A DNA stretch of 64,000 bases, taken from Vibrio europaeus. GTDB lineage: Bacteria; Pseudomonadota; Gammaproteobacteria; Enterobacterales; Vibrionaceae. Shown piece by piece: positions 1 through 7,175 of this stretch. The stretch's first letter is position 1. The number at the start of each line of letters is the position of its first letter. Made by a program: the position numbers and the translations under genes. The DNA lies in contig NZ_LUAX01000007.1 in the NCBI RefSeq assembly GCF_001695575.1, forward strand, positions 1 to 64,000, in the 5' to 3' direction. Below the pieces are notes generated by a model. The model searched no databases and was not told where the DNA came from. It saw only the letters and a program-made list of their open reading frames with translations.

Positions 1-60
1 CAAGCGGACTGCTTCTTTACGGAACTCTTCGGTGTACGCTGGATTACGATGTTTAGCCAT
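1..60 (-). CDS. IS3-family transposase OrfA, N-terminal fragment
   Basis: Only the first 20 codons are in the window. They start MAKHRNPAYTEEF and continue RKEAVRL, the typical opening of the HTH_Tnp_1 DNA-binding subunit of IS3-family transposases (basic residues, then 'EEFRKEAV'). A GAGAGGTGA ribosome-binding site lies 3-5 bases before the ATG at position 60. OrfA normally binds the terminal repeats and is joined to OrfB by frameshifting; neither can be checked here. Confidence 0.6.
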   Translation of the reverse strand, partial: MAKHRNPAYTEEFRKEAVRL

Positions 61-117
61 AAATCACCTCTCAATTAGACCCTAGATCTAACTTAGTAAA
101 GTGTCTACTAAACGTGG
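1..117 (-). mobile_element. End of an IS3-family-like insertion sequence (partial)
   Basis: The window opens inside an insertion element that runs off the left edge. A transposase OrfA start on the minus strand is followed outward by about 55 non-coding bases (61-117) ending near a GTGGGGTA sequence, which I take as the IS end. This end lies about 12 bp from the core of the attC at 129-254, so the element sits just inside the next integron cassette. The exact terminal repeat cannot be fixed because the other end is outside the window. Confidence 0.5.
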
Positions 118-128
118 GGTACTCGGAT

Positions 129-254
129 ACATAACGCCCTGTTAAGGGGTGAGCAACGCAATACAAAAGTCGACGCATACCGCCGTAAACACTAAAACCA
201 ACGCATAGTGAAAATGCCGCGCGTTGAGAATCCCTCTTGAACAGTTTGTTATGT
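129..254 (-). repeat. attC site 1 (VCR-like, 126 bp)
   Basis: Cassette recombination site of the 112-residue membrane-protein cassette. It is bounded by ACATAAC (129-135) and GTTATGT (248-254). The interior is self-complementary, with TTAAGGGGTGAGCAACGC pairing against GCGTTGAGAATCCCTCTTGAA. It is nearly identical to the attC at 3628-3752. Confidence 0.9.
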
Positions 255-587
255 GCGTTGTTCGGTTCTTGCGGAATCTCGTTCTCGGTTCTCCTTCTCG
301 ATATTTACTTCAAGTGTCCGAAAATGTCCCATTGCAACCGTTGTAGCAACAACTGCCGTAGCAGGAGCCCACGCCCTCACGTTGTATACAAGATTAGATA
401 AAACAAACAACCAATGGTTTTCTGAAAGAATCTTTACACCGAACGAAAGGCACATTTCATTGATTAGGGCCGAACTAGCAATTAGAAAGATCGCAATAAC
501 TAAAAACTTCCCTAGCCAGTGGGCAACCCAAGTGGCTAATGTAAGAAAAATATTCAACTTATACGGTATATCGATTAGAAGACTCAT
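249..587 (-). CDS. Integron cassette protein, predicted small membrane protein
   Basis: 112 residues, function not recognised. There are about three hydrophobic segments (roughly residues 10-38, 58-72 and 74-88). The last 25 residues are highly charged (EKENRERDSARTEQ), so a short cytoplasmic tail is likely. An AAAGGTAG ribosome-binding site precedes the ATG. The stop codon lies inside the inverse core of its attC (248-254), the usual arrangement in compact cassettes. The long open frame on the other strand (253-720) runs through both flanking attC sites and is a shadow. Confidence 0.7.
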   Translation of the reverse strand: MSLLIDIPYKLNIFLTLATWVAHWLGKFLVIAIFLIASSALINEMCLSFGVKILSENHWLFVLSNLVYNVRAWAPATAVVATTVAMGHFRTLEVNIEKENRERDSARTEQRT

Positions 588-620
588 AAGCTACCTTTTG
601 TTTGTCCATTTCTCTAAAGC

Positions 621-747
621 ACATAACGCCTTGCTAACGGGCGATAACGCTATACCACCCAACTTAAAATTTGTGGCCAAAACACTGAAGCCAATTTGTA
701 TAAAAGTGGCCAAGCGTTAGGAGTCCCTGTTAAGCAAATTGTTAGTT
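621..747 (-). repeat. attC site 2 (VCR-like, 127 bp)
   Basis: Bounded by ACATAAC (621-627) and GTTAGTT (741-747). It belongs to the 200-residue cassette, whose first bases at 1370-1376 are also the GTTAGTT core on the minus strand. Interior arms GCTAACGGGCGATAACGC and GCGTTAGGAGTCCCTGTTAA are partly complementary. Confidence 0.88.
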
Positions 748-1344
748 TTTTTCGTTGAGAACCCCATTTTTTCTGAGCATTCGAAGTAATTTAGTAACTT
801 CCTGCTTGAGTTCTTTGTGGGAATCTTTAATGTTTTCTGTATACGATACCAAACCATGGTAATGGGCTATTGCCTGCTGCTTGTGTACCTCAAGATTTGA
901 CTCTGCATATAATTTTTCTGAAAATTCATATTTACCGACTAAATCATTATTTAGCCTAAACGTATCAATTATTCCCTTAGCGAGAGTATACGTTTTAATA
1001 ATTTGCTTTCTCAGATCATTGCTAGGAATTCTGCCAATTAGGAAGCTGTTTCCAGTATAGACAGAGAAAAAGTCGCTCACTAAAGGGTAATAGAACGTAA
1101 GCGCATGACCTTTTTCTAAGGCTTCTACCCTTGAGCCCATCGTTTCTTGATACCTATCAAATACAGTTTCCATTTCATCATGAATGGCTTGCAACACTCC
1201 TTTGATTAATTTCTCTTCATTCTCTTCAGCTTGAGTTTTCTGATTATCAAATGACTTTTGTGTAGCCTTAATTGTAAAGAAACCTGCAATGCCGGCGCCT
1301 ATAACTGCGCCAAAGATCGCTGATACTGGTGAAACTATATCCAT
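742..1344 (-). CDS. Integron cassette protein with N-terminal membrane anchor
   Basis: 200 residues, function not recognised. Residues 5-25 form a glycine/alanine-rich hydrophobic segment (AIFGAVIGAGIAGFF). The rest is a charged, mostly helical, probably cytoplasmic domain, with heptad-like stretches at about 28-60 and at the C-terminal end (KELKQEVTKLLRMLRKN). A GGGAG ribosome-binding site lies before the ATG at 1344. Its stop codon is inside attC 2. The anchor-plus-coiled-coil shape suggests a membrane-tethered oligomer, but no role can be assigned. Confidence 0.75.
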   Translation of the reverse strand: MDIVSPVSAIFGAVIGAGIAGFFTIKATQKSFDNQKTQAEENEEKLIKGVLQAIHDEMETVFDRYQETMGSRVEALEKGHALTFYYPLVSDFFSVYTGNSFLIGRIPSNDLRKQIIKTYTLAKGIIDTFRLNNDLVGKYEFSEKLYAESNLEVHKQQAIAHYHGLVSYTENIKDSHKELKQEVTKLLRMLRKNGVLNEKN

Positions 1345-1369
1345 GTATAACTCCCGAACTTAATAAAAC

Positions 1370-1467
1370 AACTAACGCCCGCTTAAGGGGTGAGTATACG
1401 TGTGCCATGTTTGAGCGAAGCGAGTTCGGCACGCGTTTAAGAATCCCACTTGAAGCGTTTGTTATGT
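1370..1467 (-). repeat. attC site 3 (short class, 98 bp)
   Basis: Bounded by AACTAAC (1370-1376) and GTTATGT (1461-1467). It is about 28 bp shorter than the 123-127 bp sites of this array. Its centre carries TTGAGCGAAGCGA, shared with the attC at 2482-2578, in place of the GCCGTAAACACT-type centre of the longer class. Confidence 0.88.
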
Positions 1468-1472
1468 GCGTA

Positions 1473-1865
1473 CTATTTACGTTCTTTAAAGTTAAACTTA
1501 AGCCACTTACCGCTGCTATAGCGAGCTAAGTCACCATCTTCATCGATATAGAACGCATAGGATGAAGATCCTACACCTTTCACGTAATTGGCAAACGATA
1601 ATTTACATTTGTCCTTTTTGCAGCGAACACTATAAGTAGTATCAAACTTATCTATTCTCATTACGCCTTCTTCTCGATAAAAATGACGATAATACAATGG
1701 TTCATCTTTATCAAAATCAAACTTTAGAGCTACAAAGCTATCATCAGAAATTTCAAGCTCATAAACACCGTCATCTCTAAGTTGGCTTTCCGCCATGGAC
1801 TCTTTAACTAGAGATGAACATCCTGAAAGAGCTAAGACCAACACTAAAAACAAATTGAACTTCAT
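1473..1865 (-). CDS. Integron cassette lipoprotein
   Basis: 130 residues. The N-terminus is a lipoprotein signal: two positive charges, a leucine-rich core and the lipobox LSGC with the acylated cysteine at residue 16, followed by SS, compatible with outer-membrane sorting. The mature part is acidic, rich in aspartate and tyrosine, and contains two cysteines (VRCKKDKC) that could form a disulfide. A GGGGAA ribosome-binding site precedes the ATG. No family recognised. Confidence 0.75.
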   Translation of the reverse strand: MKFNLFLVLVLALSGCSSLVKESMAESQLRDDGVYELEISDDSFVALKFDFDKDEPLYYRHFYREEGVMRIDKFDTTYSVRCKKDKCKLSFANYVKGVGSSSYAFYIDEDGDLARYSSGKWLKFNFKERK

Positions 1866-1887
1866 TATATTCCCCTACTTTGAAAAC

Positions 1888-2010
1888 ACATAACGCCTTG
1901 CTAAGGTGCGGCTAACACTACGAAACCTAAGCAAAGCCACCGTAAGCACATAAGCCAACCGAACTGAAAATGCCAAAGGTTAGCCGTCACTCTTAAGCAA
2001 TTTGTTATGT
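1888..2010 (-). repeat. attC site 4 (VCR-like, 123 bp)
   Basis: Bounded by ACATAAC (1888-1894) and GTTATGT (2004-2010). Long class, with the CCGTAAGCACATAAGCCAACC-type interior around 1940-1960. It closes the cassette of the 129-residue secreted protein. Confidence 0.88.
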
Positions 2011-2017
2011 GCTGTAG

Positions 2018-2407
2018 CTATTCTCTAATTTCAATGATAGAGAATCCGCCATCTCCAAATCTACTAATGCATTGTTTTAGAATTGGTGTGCGGACTTGAT
2101 TAAAGTCTGACTTCGTAAAGTGGGTGGTATTCAAGACGCCTTCATACCAGACATAAGCATAATGTTCTGCGGTATGCCAATCACGGTTATCTAGCTGAGA
2201 ACCAATGTTCTTAAAGTGGTCAGATAAACCATCCATTTGATCCAGTTCCGTACCGTCGTACTTAAATGCCATAACGTGAAAACGAGCCCCTGATATTGCG
2301 AAGCAGCGAGCAGCTTTAGCAATACTCAAACCATACCAATCATAATCCTTGGACACGGCATTGAGGGAAGTTAATGTTAGTAGGGAAAAGATTAAGAGCC
2401 TTAACAT
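2018..2407 (-). CDS. Integron cassette protein with signal peptide
   Basis: 129 residues from the ATG at 2407. An in-frame TTG four codons upstream is possible, but the ATG puts the signal peptide at the very N-terminus (MLRLLIFSLLTLTSLNAVS). The mature domain is rich in aromatic and histidine residues, with two cysteines (residues about 35 and 117) that may form a disulfide in the periplasm. No recognised family. The stop lies 8 bp from attC 4. Confidence 0.7.
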   Translation of the reverse strand: MLRLLIFSLLTLTSLNAVSKDYDWYGLSIAKAARCFAISGARFHVMAFKYDGTELDQMDGLSDHFKNIGSQLDNRDWHTAEHYAYVWYEGVLNTTHFTKSDFNQVRTPILKQCISRFGDGGFSIIEIRE

Positions 2408-2481
2408 AGTGAATCTCAAGTAGTTCGGAAAACCGGAATTATAAGGGAAAGCAGTCTTGATTGCATGGGACAGAATAAGTC

Positions 2482-2578
2482 ACATAACGCCGCATTAAGG
2501 TGTGAGCGACGCTTGGCTATACTTGAGCGAAGCGAAACTGCCAAGCGTTACGAATCACTCTTAAATGCTTTGTTAGGT
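2482..2578 (-). repeat. attC site 5 (short class, 97 bp)
   Basis: Bounded by ACATAAC (2482-2488) and GTTAGGT (2572-2578). Same short class and same TTGAGCGAAGCGAAACT centre as the attC at 1370-1467. The stop codon of the P-loop kinase-like gene lies within its inverse core. Confidence 0.88.
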
Positions 2579-3127
2579 TTGTTTTCCAATTTCACTTTGA
2601 GCCCTAAGCCTCTCAAATGCAGAAGGTTTCGAGCTAGACTCAATATACGCAATGATTTCTGATACACAAGCTTCTACGCTTAAACTTGATGTTTCTAATT
2701 CAAGGTCATAAGTACGATGACTATGTACGCGATTAAACTGAAAACGGGCTGTTCCTTGTTTGCGGTCACCCCTAGACACTTCACGCGCTTCTAGCACTTC
2801 GAGAGGACAGTGCACACCAACGAAGAGCACAGGCAAACCCTCAAATGCCTTAACACAAGCGTCTAACCATTCTGGCTGCTGAAGTACGTAATCTACGATA
2901 ACGTTATTTCCTGCACGCGCAATAGCTGCTGCTGATTCATGGAAACCATTGACGATATAAGGAAGTCGTTCTTCCATTAGTGAGGCATTACTTAGGTCAC
3001 ATTGAGCAATTTGAGATAAATAAGTATCAACTGAAACATGTAGGTAAACATCAGCCAAAGCCTGTTGCAAGGCATGACTTAATGTCGTCTTTCCAGAGCT
3101 GGAAGTTCCATTTAAGAATATTACCAA
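2573..3127 (-). CDS. P-loop phosphotransferase, chloramphenicol-phosphotransferase-like, on an integron cassette
   Basis: 184 residues. The N-terminus MVIFLNGTSSSGKTTL is a Walker A motif (GTSSSGKT, residues 7-14) in the context typical of the Cpt/AAA_33 family of small P-loop kinases. A conserved aspartate follows in VDTYL (about residue 34), and VDYVLQQPEW (about 77) resembles a Walker B strand. The family includes a chloramphenicol 3-O-phosphotransferase, but many members have other or unknown substrates. The start is a TTG at 3127; an ATG five bases upstream is out of frame and closes at once. It ends inside attC 5. Confidence 0.72.
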   Translation of the reverse strand: MVIFLNGTSSSGKTTLSHALQQALADVYLHVSVDTYLSQIAQCDLSNASLMEERLPYIVNGFHESAAAIARAGNNVIVDYVLQQPEWLDACVKAFEGLPVLFVGVHCPLEVLEAREVSRGDRKQGTARFQFNRVHSHRTYDLELETSSLSVEACVSEIIAYIESSSKPSAFERLRAQSEIGKQT

Positions 3128-3188
3128 ACCATAAAACTCTTTCTTAAAATCAATATGATAGCGCTAAATTAATTGGTCGCAAGGAAAA

Positions 3189-3315
3189 ACCTAACGCCCT
3201 GCTAAGTGGCTAGCAACGCATAACACGATACTTAAACTAGCCGCCGTAAACACTGTACCAGACTAGAACCAAAATCGCCGAGCGTTGATAGTCCGTCTTG
3301 AGCAGATTGTTAGTT
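3189..3315 (-). repeat. attC site 6 (VCR-like, 127 bp)
   Basis: Bounded by ACCTAAC (3189-3195) and GTTAGTT (3309-3315). Long class, more diverged in its arms than the others (GCTAAGTGGCTAGCAACGC against GCGTTGATAGTCCGTCTTGAGC). It closes the cassette that has no clear gene. Confidence 0.85.
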
Positions 3316-3627
3316 GGCTAGAACGCACTGAAGTTTCCATTTTCCACAGTAGAATCAGCGAGCGCCCAAAAATAGTAAACTAGATAACTTAAACACCCGC
3401 AGCTCTCTTTACAAAGACATACTAAAAGCTACGGTAGTCCATTGCATGCAAGAGTCACTGAAGCAGGTAAACCTGATACGCCCGTTCTTCAAACCAGACA
3501 CTAAACTTGATTAGGTAAGCGACCCTAAGCCTTATTCCAAACTGATGATTTAATGCTTGCCGAGATACGGTAAACGAATGCAAACCACGCGCACGAAACT
3601 CGTACCTAAAACCAAGAAACTATTGCC
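3316..3627 (-). other. Body of an integron cassette without a convincing gene
   Basis: About 310 bp between attC sites 6 and 7. There is no ATG-initiated open frame of useful length on the minus strand. The longest candidate is a 42-codon frame from a TTG (3583 down to 3455), inside a 55-codon open stretch that lacks an ATG. The cassette ends match (GTTAGTT at both ends), so it is mobile as a unit. It may carry a promoter, a small RNA or a decayed gene. Confidence 0.5.
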
Positions 3628-3752
3628 AACTAACGCCCTGTTAAGGGGTGAGCAACGCGATACAAAGCCGCAGCATACTGCCTTAAACACTAAAATCAAC
3701 GCATAGTGAAAATGCCACGCGTTGCGAATCCCTCTTGAACAGTTTGTTATGT
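3628..3752 (-). repeat. attC site 7 (VCR-like, 125 bp)
   Basis: Bounded by AACTAAC (3628-3634) and GTTATGT (3746-3752). It belongs to the first (attI-proximal) cassette and is nearly identical over its length to the attC at 129-254, at the far end of the visible array. Confidence 0.9.
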
Positions 3753-3767
3753 CTTTTTAGAGAGCGC

Positions 3768-4265
3768 CTATCTATTTATTTTGTCCAAATAGAACTCTAC
3801 GCTGTCTGCGTAATCAGATGTAATTTCGTGCATCATATAATTCGTTGAATTACTTATGTGATAGTAGCCCACATAACGTTTTTCATCAGAAACAATTGTA
3901 CCTAACACTACCACATTGTCTTGATTAGTCTCCTTGAGTTTTAGGTCAACATAACTTTCATCTATATCGTATAGTTGCGCTGCTACTGAGTTAAACATCA
4001 AAAGATTACTAAGCATCGCTAATTCAAGCACTAATTCTGGATCGTGTTCTCCGTGCCCGACTAACGAATGATTTATATTTAATCTTATTGCTAAAGCATT
4101 ATTCGACTCAAAGTAGATTGGTTTATCTAGACATCAACCATTTTCTTCGATTACACACACATCCAAAAACTCTTTAAGTGCTTCTATTTCTACAGTTTTG
4201 TACAACGTATTCGCACTAGCAATGTTAGTAAATATGCAAGAAATAATAACAAATATAAGCTTCAT
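3768..4265 (-). pseudogene. First-cassette gene for a secreted protein, interrupted by an in-frame TGA
   Basis: Reading from the ATG at 4265 (preceded by GAGAAGGTAGG) gives a clean signal peptide, MKLIFVIISCIFTNIASA, then about 25 residues to ...CVIEENG. A TGA follows at 4136-4134. The same frame then stays open to a stop at 3768, giving 165 codons counting the TGA. The part after the TGA can also be read alone from a GTG at 4031 (87 residues), but that lacks the signal peptide. A single change TGG to TGA would explain the break. No family recognised. Confidence 0.65.
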
Positions 4266-4288
4266 TCTATACCTACCTTCTCACGGAG

Positions 4289-4355
4289 ACATAACAGCTC
4301 TTAGCCAGAACTATTCTTCTATTAACTACCGAACAATTCTGCAATTTCTGATATC
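4289..4355 (-). other. attI recombination site, cassette 1 junction
   Basis: On the minus strand GTTATGT occurs at 4295-4289, and this 7-mer equals the inverse core closing the first cassette (3746-3752), as expected if the cassette inserted between the G at 4295 and the T at 4294. The integrase-proximal side (about 4296-4355) would be the attI arm. The junction is well supported; the outer limit of attI is a guess from typical size. Confidence 0.6.
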
Positions 4356-4479
4356 AAACTGTAACCATATCTCAAATATCTGAAAACTAACAGTTGCTTA
4401 GCTTGAGCGTTGTGAAACCCTACCCACAAAATCAAGAATATCTCTATACAGCCTGCCTTACTCTGCCAAACTAAAAATC

Positions 4480-4495
4480 ATGTATAAATAAACAG
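4480..4495 (+). promoter_or_regulatory. LexA (SOS) box upstream of the integrase
   Basis: ATGTATAAATAAACAG matches the LexA consensus CTGT-N8-ACAG with one mismatch (A for the first C). It ends 9 bases before the integrase ATG. SOS control of intI in Vibrio integrons by a LexA box at this place is established, so induction of cassette shuffling by DNA damage is expected. Confidence 0.75.
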
Positions 4496-4504
4496 GCAAT
4501 TATT

Positions 4505-5476
4505 ATGAACAAATCGCCGTTCTTGGCGTACATTCACGACTACATGCTGGGTAGAAATTACGCCCTACGTACCGTTGACGCATATGTTTACTGGATTCAT
4601 CAATACATAATCTTTCAAGATAAACAACACCCTAAAGAACTGGGTACTCAAGACGTAGAAAACTTCTTGAGTCACTTGGTATCGCAAAGGGGCATCGCGC
4701 AAAAAACGCAAAGTTTAGCACTCAACGCTTTGGTGTTTCTTTATAAAGAAATCATCCACCAGCCCGTCGAGCCTGACATGCAATTTAGACGTTCGAATAA
4801 ATCTCGAAAATTACCCACTGTGCTTACACAAACTGAAGTGCGCAAGCTATTCTCTCAGTGCTCGCCCAAATATAAACTACCGCTCCAACTTATGTATGGT
4901 TCAGGACTAAGGTTAATGGAGTGTGTCCGCCTTAGAGTGCACGACATTGACTTTCAGTATAAATCGATAAGGATTTGGCAGGGTAAAGGCGGGAAAAATC
5001 GAATCGTCACGTTAGCTCCTGAACTGTTTGATGACCTGAAGCAGCAACAGCAAATTTCGTTACGGTATTATCAGCAAGACATGAACAACAAAGGGTTTTC
5101 AGGAAGCTATTTAACTGAGTCACTAGCCAGAAAATATCCCAATGCAGAAATGAGTTTTAACTGGCAATACCTCTTCCCTTCTGACCGCCTGTCTTTTGAT
5201 CCCCGCGACGGTAAAAAACGCCGACACCATATTCACCACACTTCGCTACAAAAACATATCAAACTCGCCGCGAAACAGGCTGAAATCGAGAAAGATATCT
5301 CGTGTCATACCTTAAGACACTCGTTTGCTACTCACCTATTAGAAAGTGGAGCGGATATAAGAACAGTCCAAGAGCAGTTAGGCCACTCAGATGTTAAAAC
5401 GACGCAAATTTATACTCACATCATTGATAGAGGGGCGAATGGTGTAAAAAGTCCGCTATCAAGTATTTTCGACTAA
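4505..5476 (+). CDS. intIA: Integron integrase IntIA
   Basis: 323-residue tyrosine recombinase that excises and inserts cassettes at attC and attI. The N-terminal SAM-like core-binding domain (about 1-90) is followed by the catalytic domain. The catalytic set is complete: Arg in YGSGLRLMECVRLR, His and Arg in CHTLRHSFATHLLE, His in LGHSDVKTTQ, and the nucleophile Tyr in TQIYTHI. The extra segment unique to integron integrases, needed for folded single-stranded attC, is present between these boxes (around NAEMSFNWQYLFPS). It diverges from the cassette array and has a LexA box upstream, so it looks functional and SOS-regulated. Confidence 0.95.
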   Translation: MNKSPFLAYIHDYMLGRNYALRTVDAYVYWIHQYIIFQDKQHPKELGTQDVENFLSHLVSQRGIAQKTQSLALNALVFLYKEIIHQPVEPDMQFRRSNKSRKLPTVLTQTEVRKLFSQCSPKYKLPLQLMYGSGLRLMECVRLRVHDIDFQYKSIRIWQGKGGKNRIVTLAPELFDDLKQQQQISLRYYQQDMNNKGFSGSYLTESLARKYPNAEMSFNWQYLFPSDRLSFDPRDGKKRRHHIHHTSLQKHIKLAAKQAEIEKDISCHTLRHSFATHLLESGADIRTVQEQLGHSDVKTTQIYTHIIDRGANGVKSPLSSIFD

Positions 5477-5653
5477 TTAGAGTATGAAAAGTTAATTTGG
5501 AGTTTGCGTGGCACTCCCATTCCAACACTTCTAATCTCCCCTGAGGTTGCACCTTGGGTAGCTTGGATTGGTACAGCTCAGCTTCTTAAAAGTCTCTAGT
5601 TTTCCATTGGCTTACACCTTAAGGCGACTTTTCAAACAAGCAATAACAAAAAA

Positions 5654-5672
5654 GCGAGCCTCTTGGGCTCGC
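5654..5672 (-). terminator. Terminator of ackA
   Basis: GCGAGCC-TCTTG-GGCTCGC is a perfect 7-bp stem. On the minus strand it is followed by a T run (plus-strand AAAAAA at 5648-5653). It lies 24 bp beyond the ackA stop. Confidence 0.8.
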
Positions 5673-5695
5673 CTTTGTCTAACGTACTGAATTTA

Positions 5696-6889
5696 TTAAA
5701 GAAGTTCTGCTGACTGTTGCGCAATAACAAACTCTTCATTTGTTGGGATGACCATCGCCACTGCGCCAAGCAGCTCCGAAGTCGCGATAACGCCTGCGTT
5801 ACCAAAGCGAGCCTCTTCGTTGCCTTTTTCATCTTCAACAAAGCCTAGCAGTTTCAGGTTGTTTAGAATCTCGCGGCGAATGTCTAGCGAGTTCTCACCA
5901 ATGCCACCGGTGAAGATAACTGCATCTAGGCTGTTTAGTGGAATCATGTAAGAGCCGATGTATTTCGCAACACGGTAGGTGAACACTTCAAAGGCTAGCT
6001 TCGCACCTTCGTGACCTTCTGCCATCGCTTCAAGGATACCGCGAGCATCAGAAGTTAGGCCAGAAACACCTAAGAAACCTGATTTCTTGTTTAGAGTGTC
6101 AAAGACTTTCTCAGTCGTCCAACCTTTCTTGATTAAGAACTCGATAACACCTGGGTCTAAGTCACCAGAACGCGTACCCATCATTAGACCAGCAAGGGGA
6201 GTAAAGCCCATTGACGTGTCAACTGACTCGCCGTTTGCAATCGCACAAACAGAAGCACCGTTACCAAGGTGAACAGAGATGAAGTTAGACTCTTCAACAG
6301 GTTTGTCTAACATCTTCGCTGCTTCACGGCTAACAAAGTAGTGGCTAGTGCCGTGGAAACCGTATCGGCGGATACCATATTCTTTATACAGTTCGTTAGA
6401 GATTGCACCAGTAAATGCCTTTTGGGGCATAGTTTGGTGGAATGCAGTATCGAATACAGCGAACTGAGGAAGGCTTGGGAAAGCTTGCATAGAAGCCTCA
6501 ATACCTTTTGCGCCTGCTGGGTTGTGGAGCGGTGCCAGATCAGACAGATTCTCAATTTCTGTAAGTACTTCGTCATTAATACGAACTGTAGAAGTAAACT
6601 TCTCCCCGCCATGAACGATACGGTGACCCACGGCAACTAAATCTTTAGTGAAACCAAGAGTATCCATTAACGCAACGATTCGGTTAATAGCGTGCTGGTG
6701 ATGGTTATCAGGGGCATCAATCGCCTCTTCAGTTTTTTCGCCGTTGTATTTCCAGCTAATGACTGCTTCTGGCAGACCAAAGCATTCGCCTAAGCCACTG
6801 ACGATAGCGTCACCAGACTTAGAGTCAATTACAGCAAATTTTAATGAAGAGCTACCAGAGTTAATGACCAGCACAAACGAGTTCGACAT
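5696..6889 (-). CDS. ackA: Acetate kinase
   Basis: 397 residues, full family length. It interconverts acetate plus ATP with acetyl phosphate in the cytoplasm. The N-terminal VINSGSSSLKF phosphate-binding signature, the second signature (VGHRIVHGGEKF), the GFHGTSHY box and the C-terminal FTGGIGENS adenosine motif are all present. An AGGAAC ribosome-binding site precedes the ATG. No phosphotransacetylase gene is adjacent, unlike the usual ackA-pta pair. Vibrios commonly carry a second, unlinked ackA, and this may be that copy. It could use acetyl phosphate from elsewhere in the cell. Confidence 0.95.
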   Translation of the reverse strand: MSNSFVLVINSGSSSLKFAVIDSKSGDAIVSGLGECFGLPEAVISWKYNGEKTEEAIDAPDNHHQHAINRIVALMDTLGFTKDLVAVGHRIVHGGEKFTSTVRINDEVLTEIENLSDLAPLHNPAGAKGIEASMQAFPSLPQFAVFDTAFHQTMPQKAFTGAISNELYKEYGIRRYGFHGTSHYFVSREAAKMLDKPVEESNFISVHLGNGASVCAIANGESVDTSMGFTPLAGLMMGTRSGDLDPGVIEFLIKKGWTTEKVFDTLNKKSGFLGVSGLTSDARGILEAMAEGHEGAKLAFEVFTYRVAKYIGSYMIPLNSLDAVIFTGGIGENSLDIRREILNNLKLLGFVEDEKGNEEARFGNAGVIATSELLGAVAMVIPTNEEFVIAQQSAELL

Positions 6890-7175
6890 GGATTTGTTCC
6901 TGTTTCAGACTGTGAACTGAAGCGTTACGCTTCTATATTGTTGTTGTGCTCATTATTCAATATTTTTTGAAACTTTCAACTTTTATTAGTCTTTTTAAAC
7001 AAATCAAACAAACTTTTGTTGATCTATCGCAATAGCCGATTTATTTCACACCAAAAAATTAATGTTAATTTTATTACTAAGCAGAACGCACTACACTTTA
7101 GTTACGCCTGAGCTTATGCAATCAGAGCGACCAAGGCATACACATCACTTAGGAACCACTCGCTGAGAGGTAGTT

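Noticed and set aside
253..720. 155-codon open frame on the plus strand through an integron cassette
   Set aside because: It runs antisense to the membrane-protein cassette gene and through two attC sites, and it has no ribosome-binding site. attC sites often give spurious open frames.
129..3752. CRISPR array
   Set aside because: The repeated units are 97-127 bp, imperfect, self-complementary and separated by genes of variable length, which is attC behaviour. No cas genes are present.
3768..4265. Selenocysteine at the in-frame TGA
   Set aside because: I see no stable hairpin in the bases just after the TGA, where bacterial SECIS elements lie, and the protein does not resemble any selenoprotein. 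A nonsense mutation is simpler.
6307..6640. About 100-codon open frames on both strands inside ackA
   Set aside because: They are shadows of a fully conserved acetate kinase frame.
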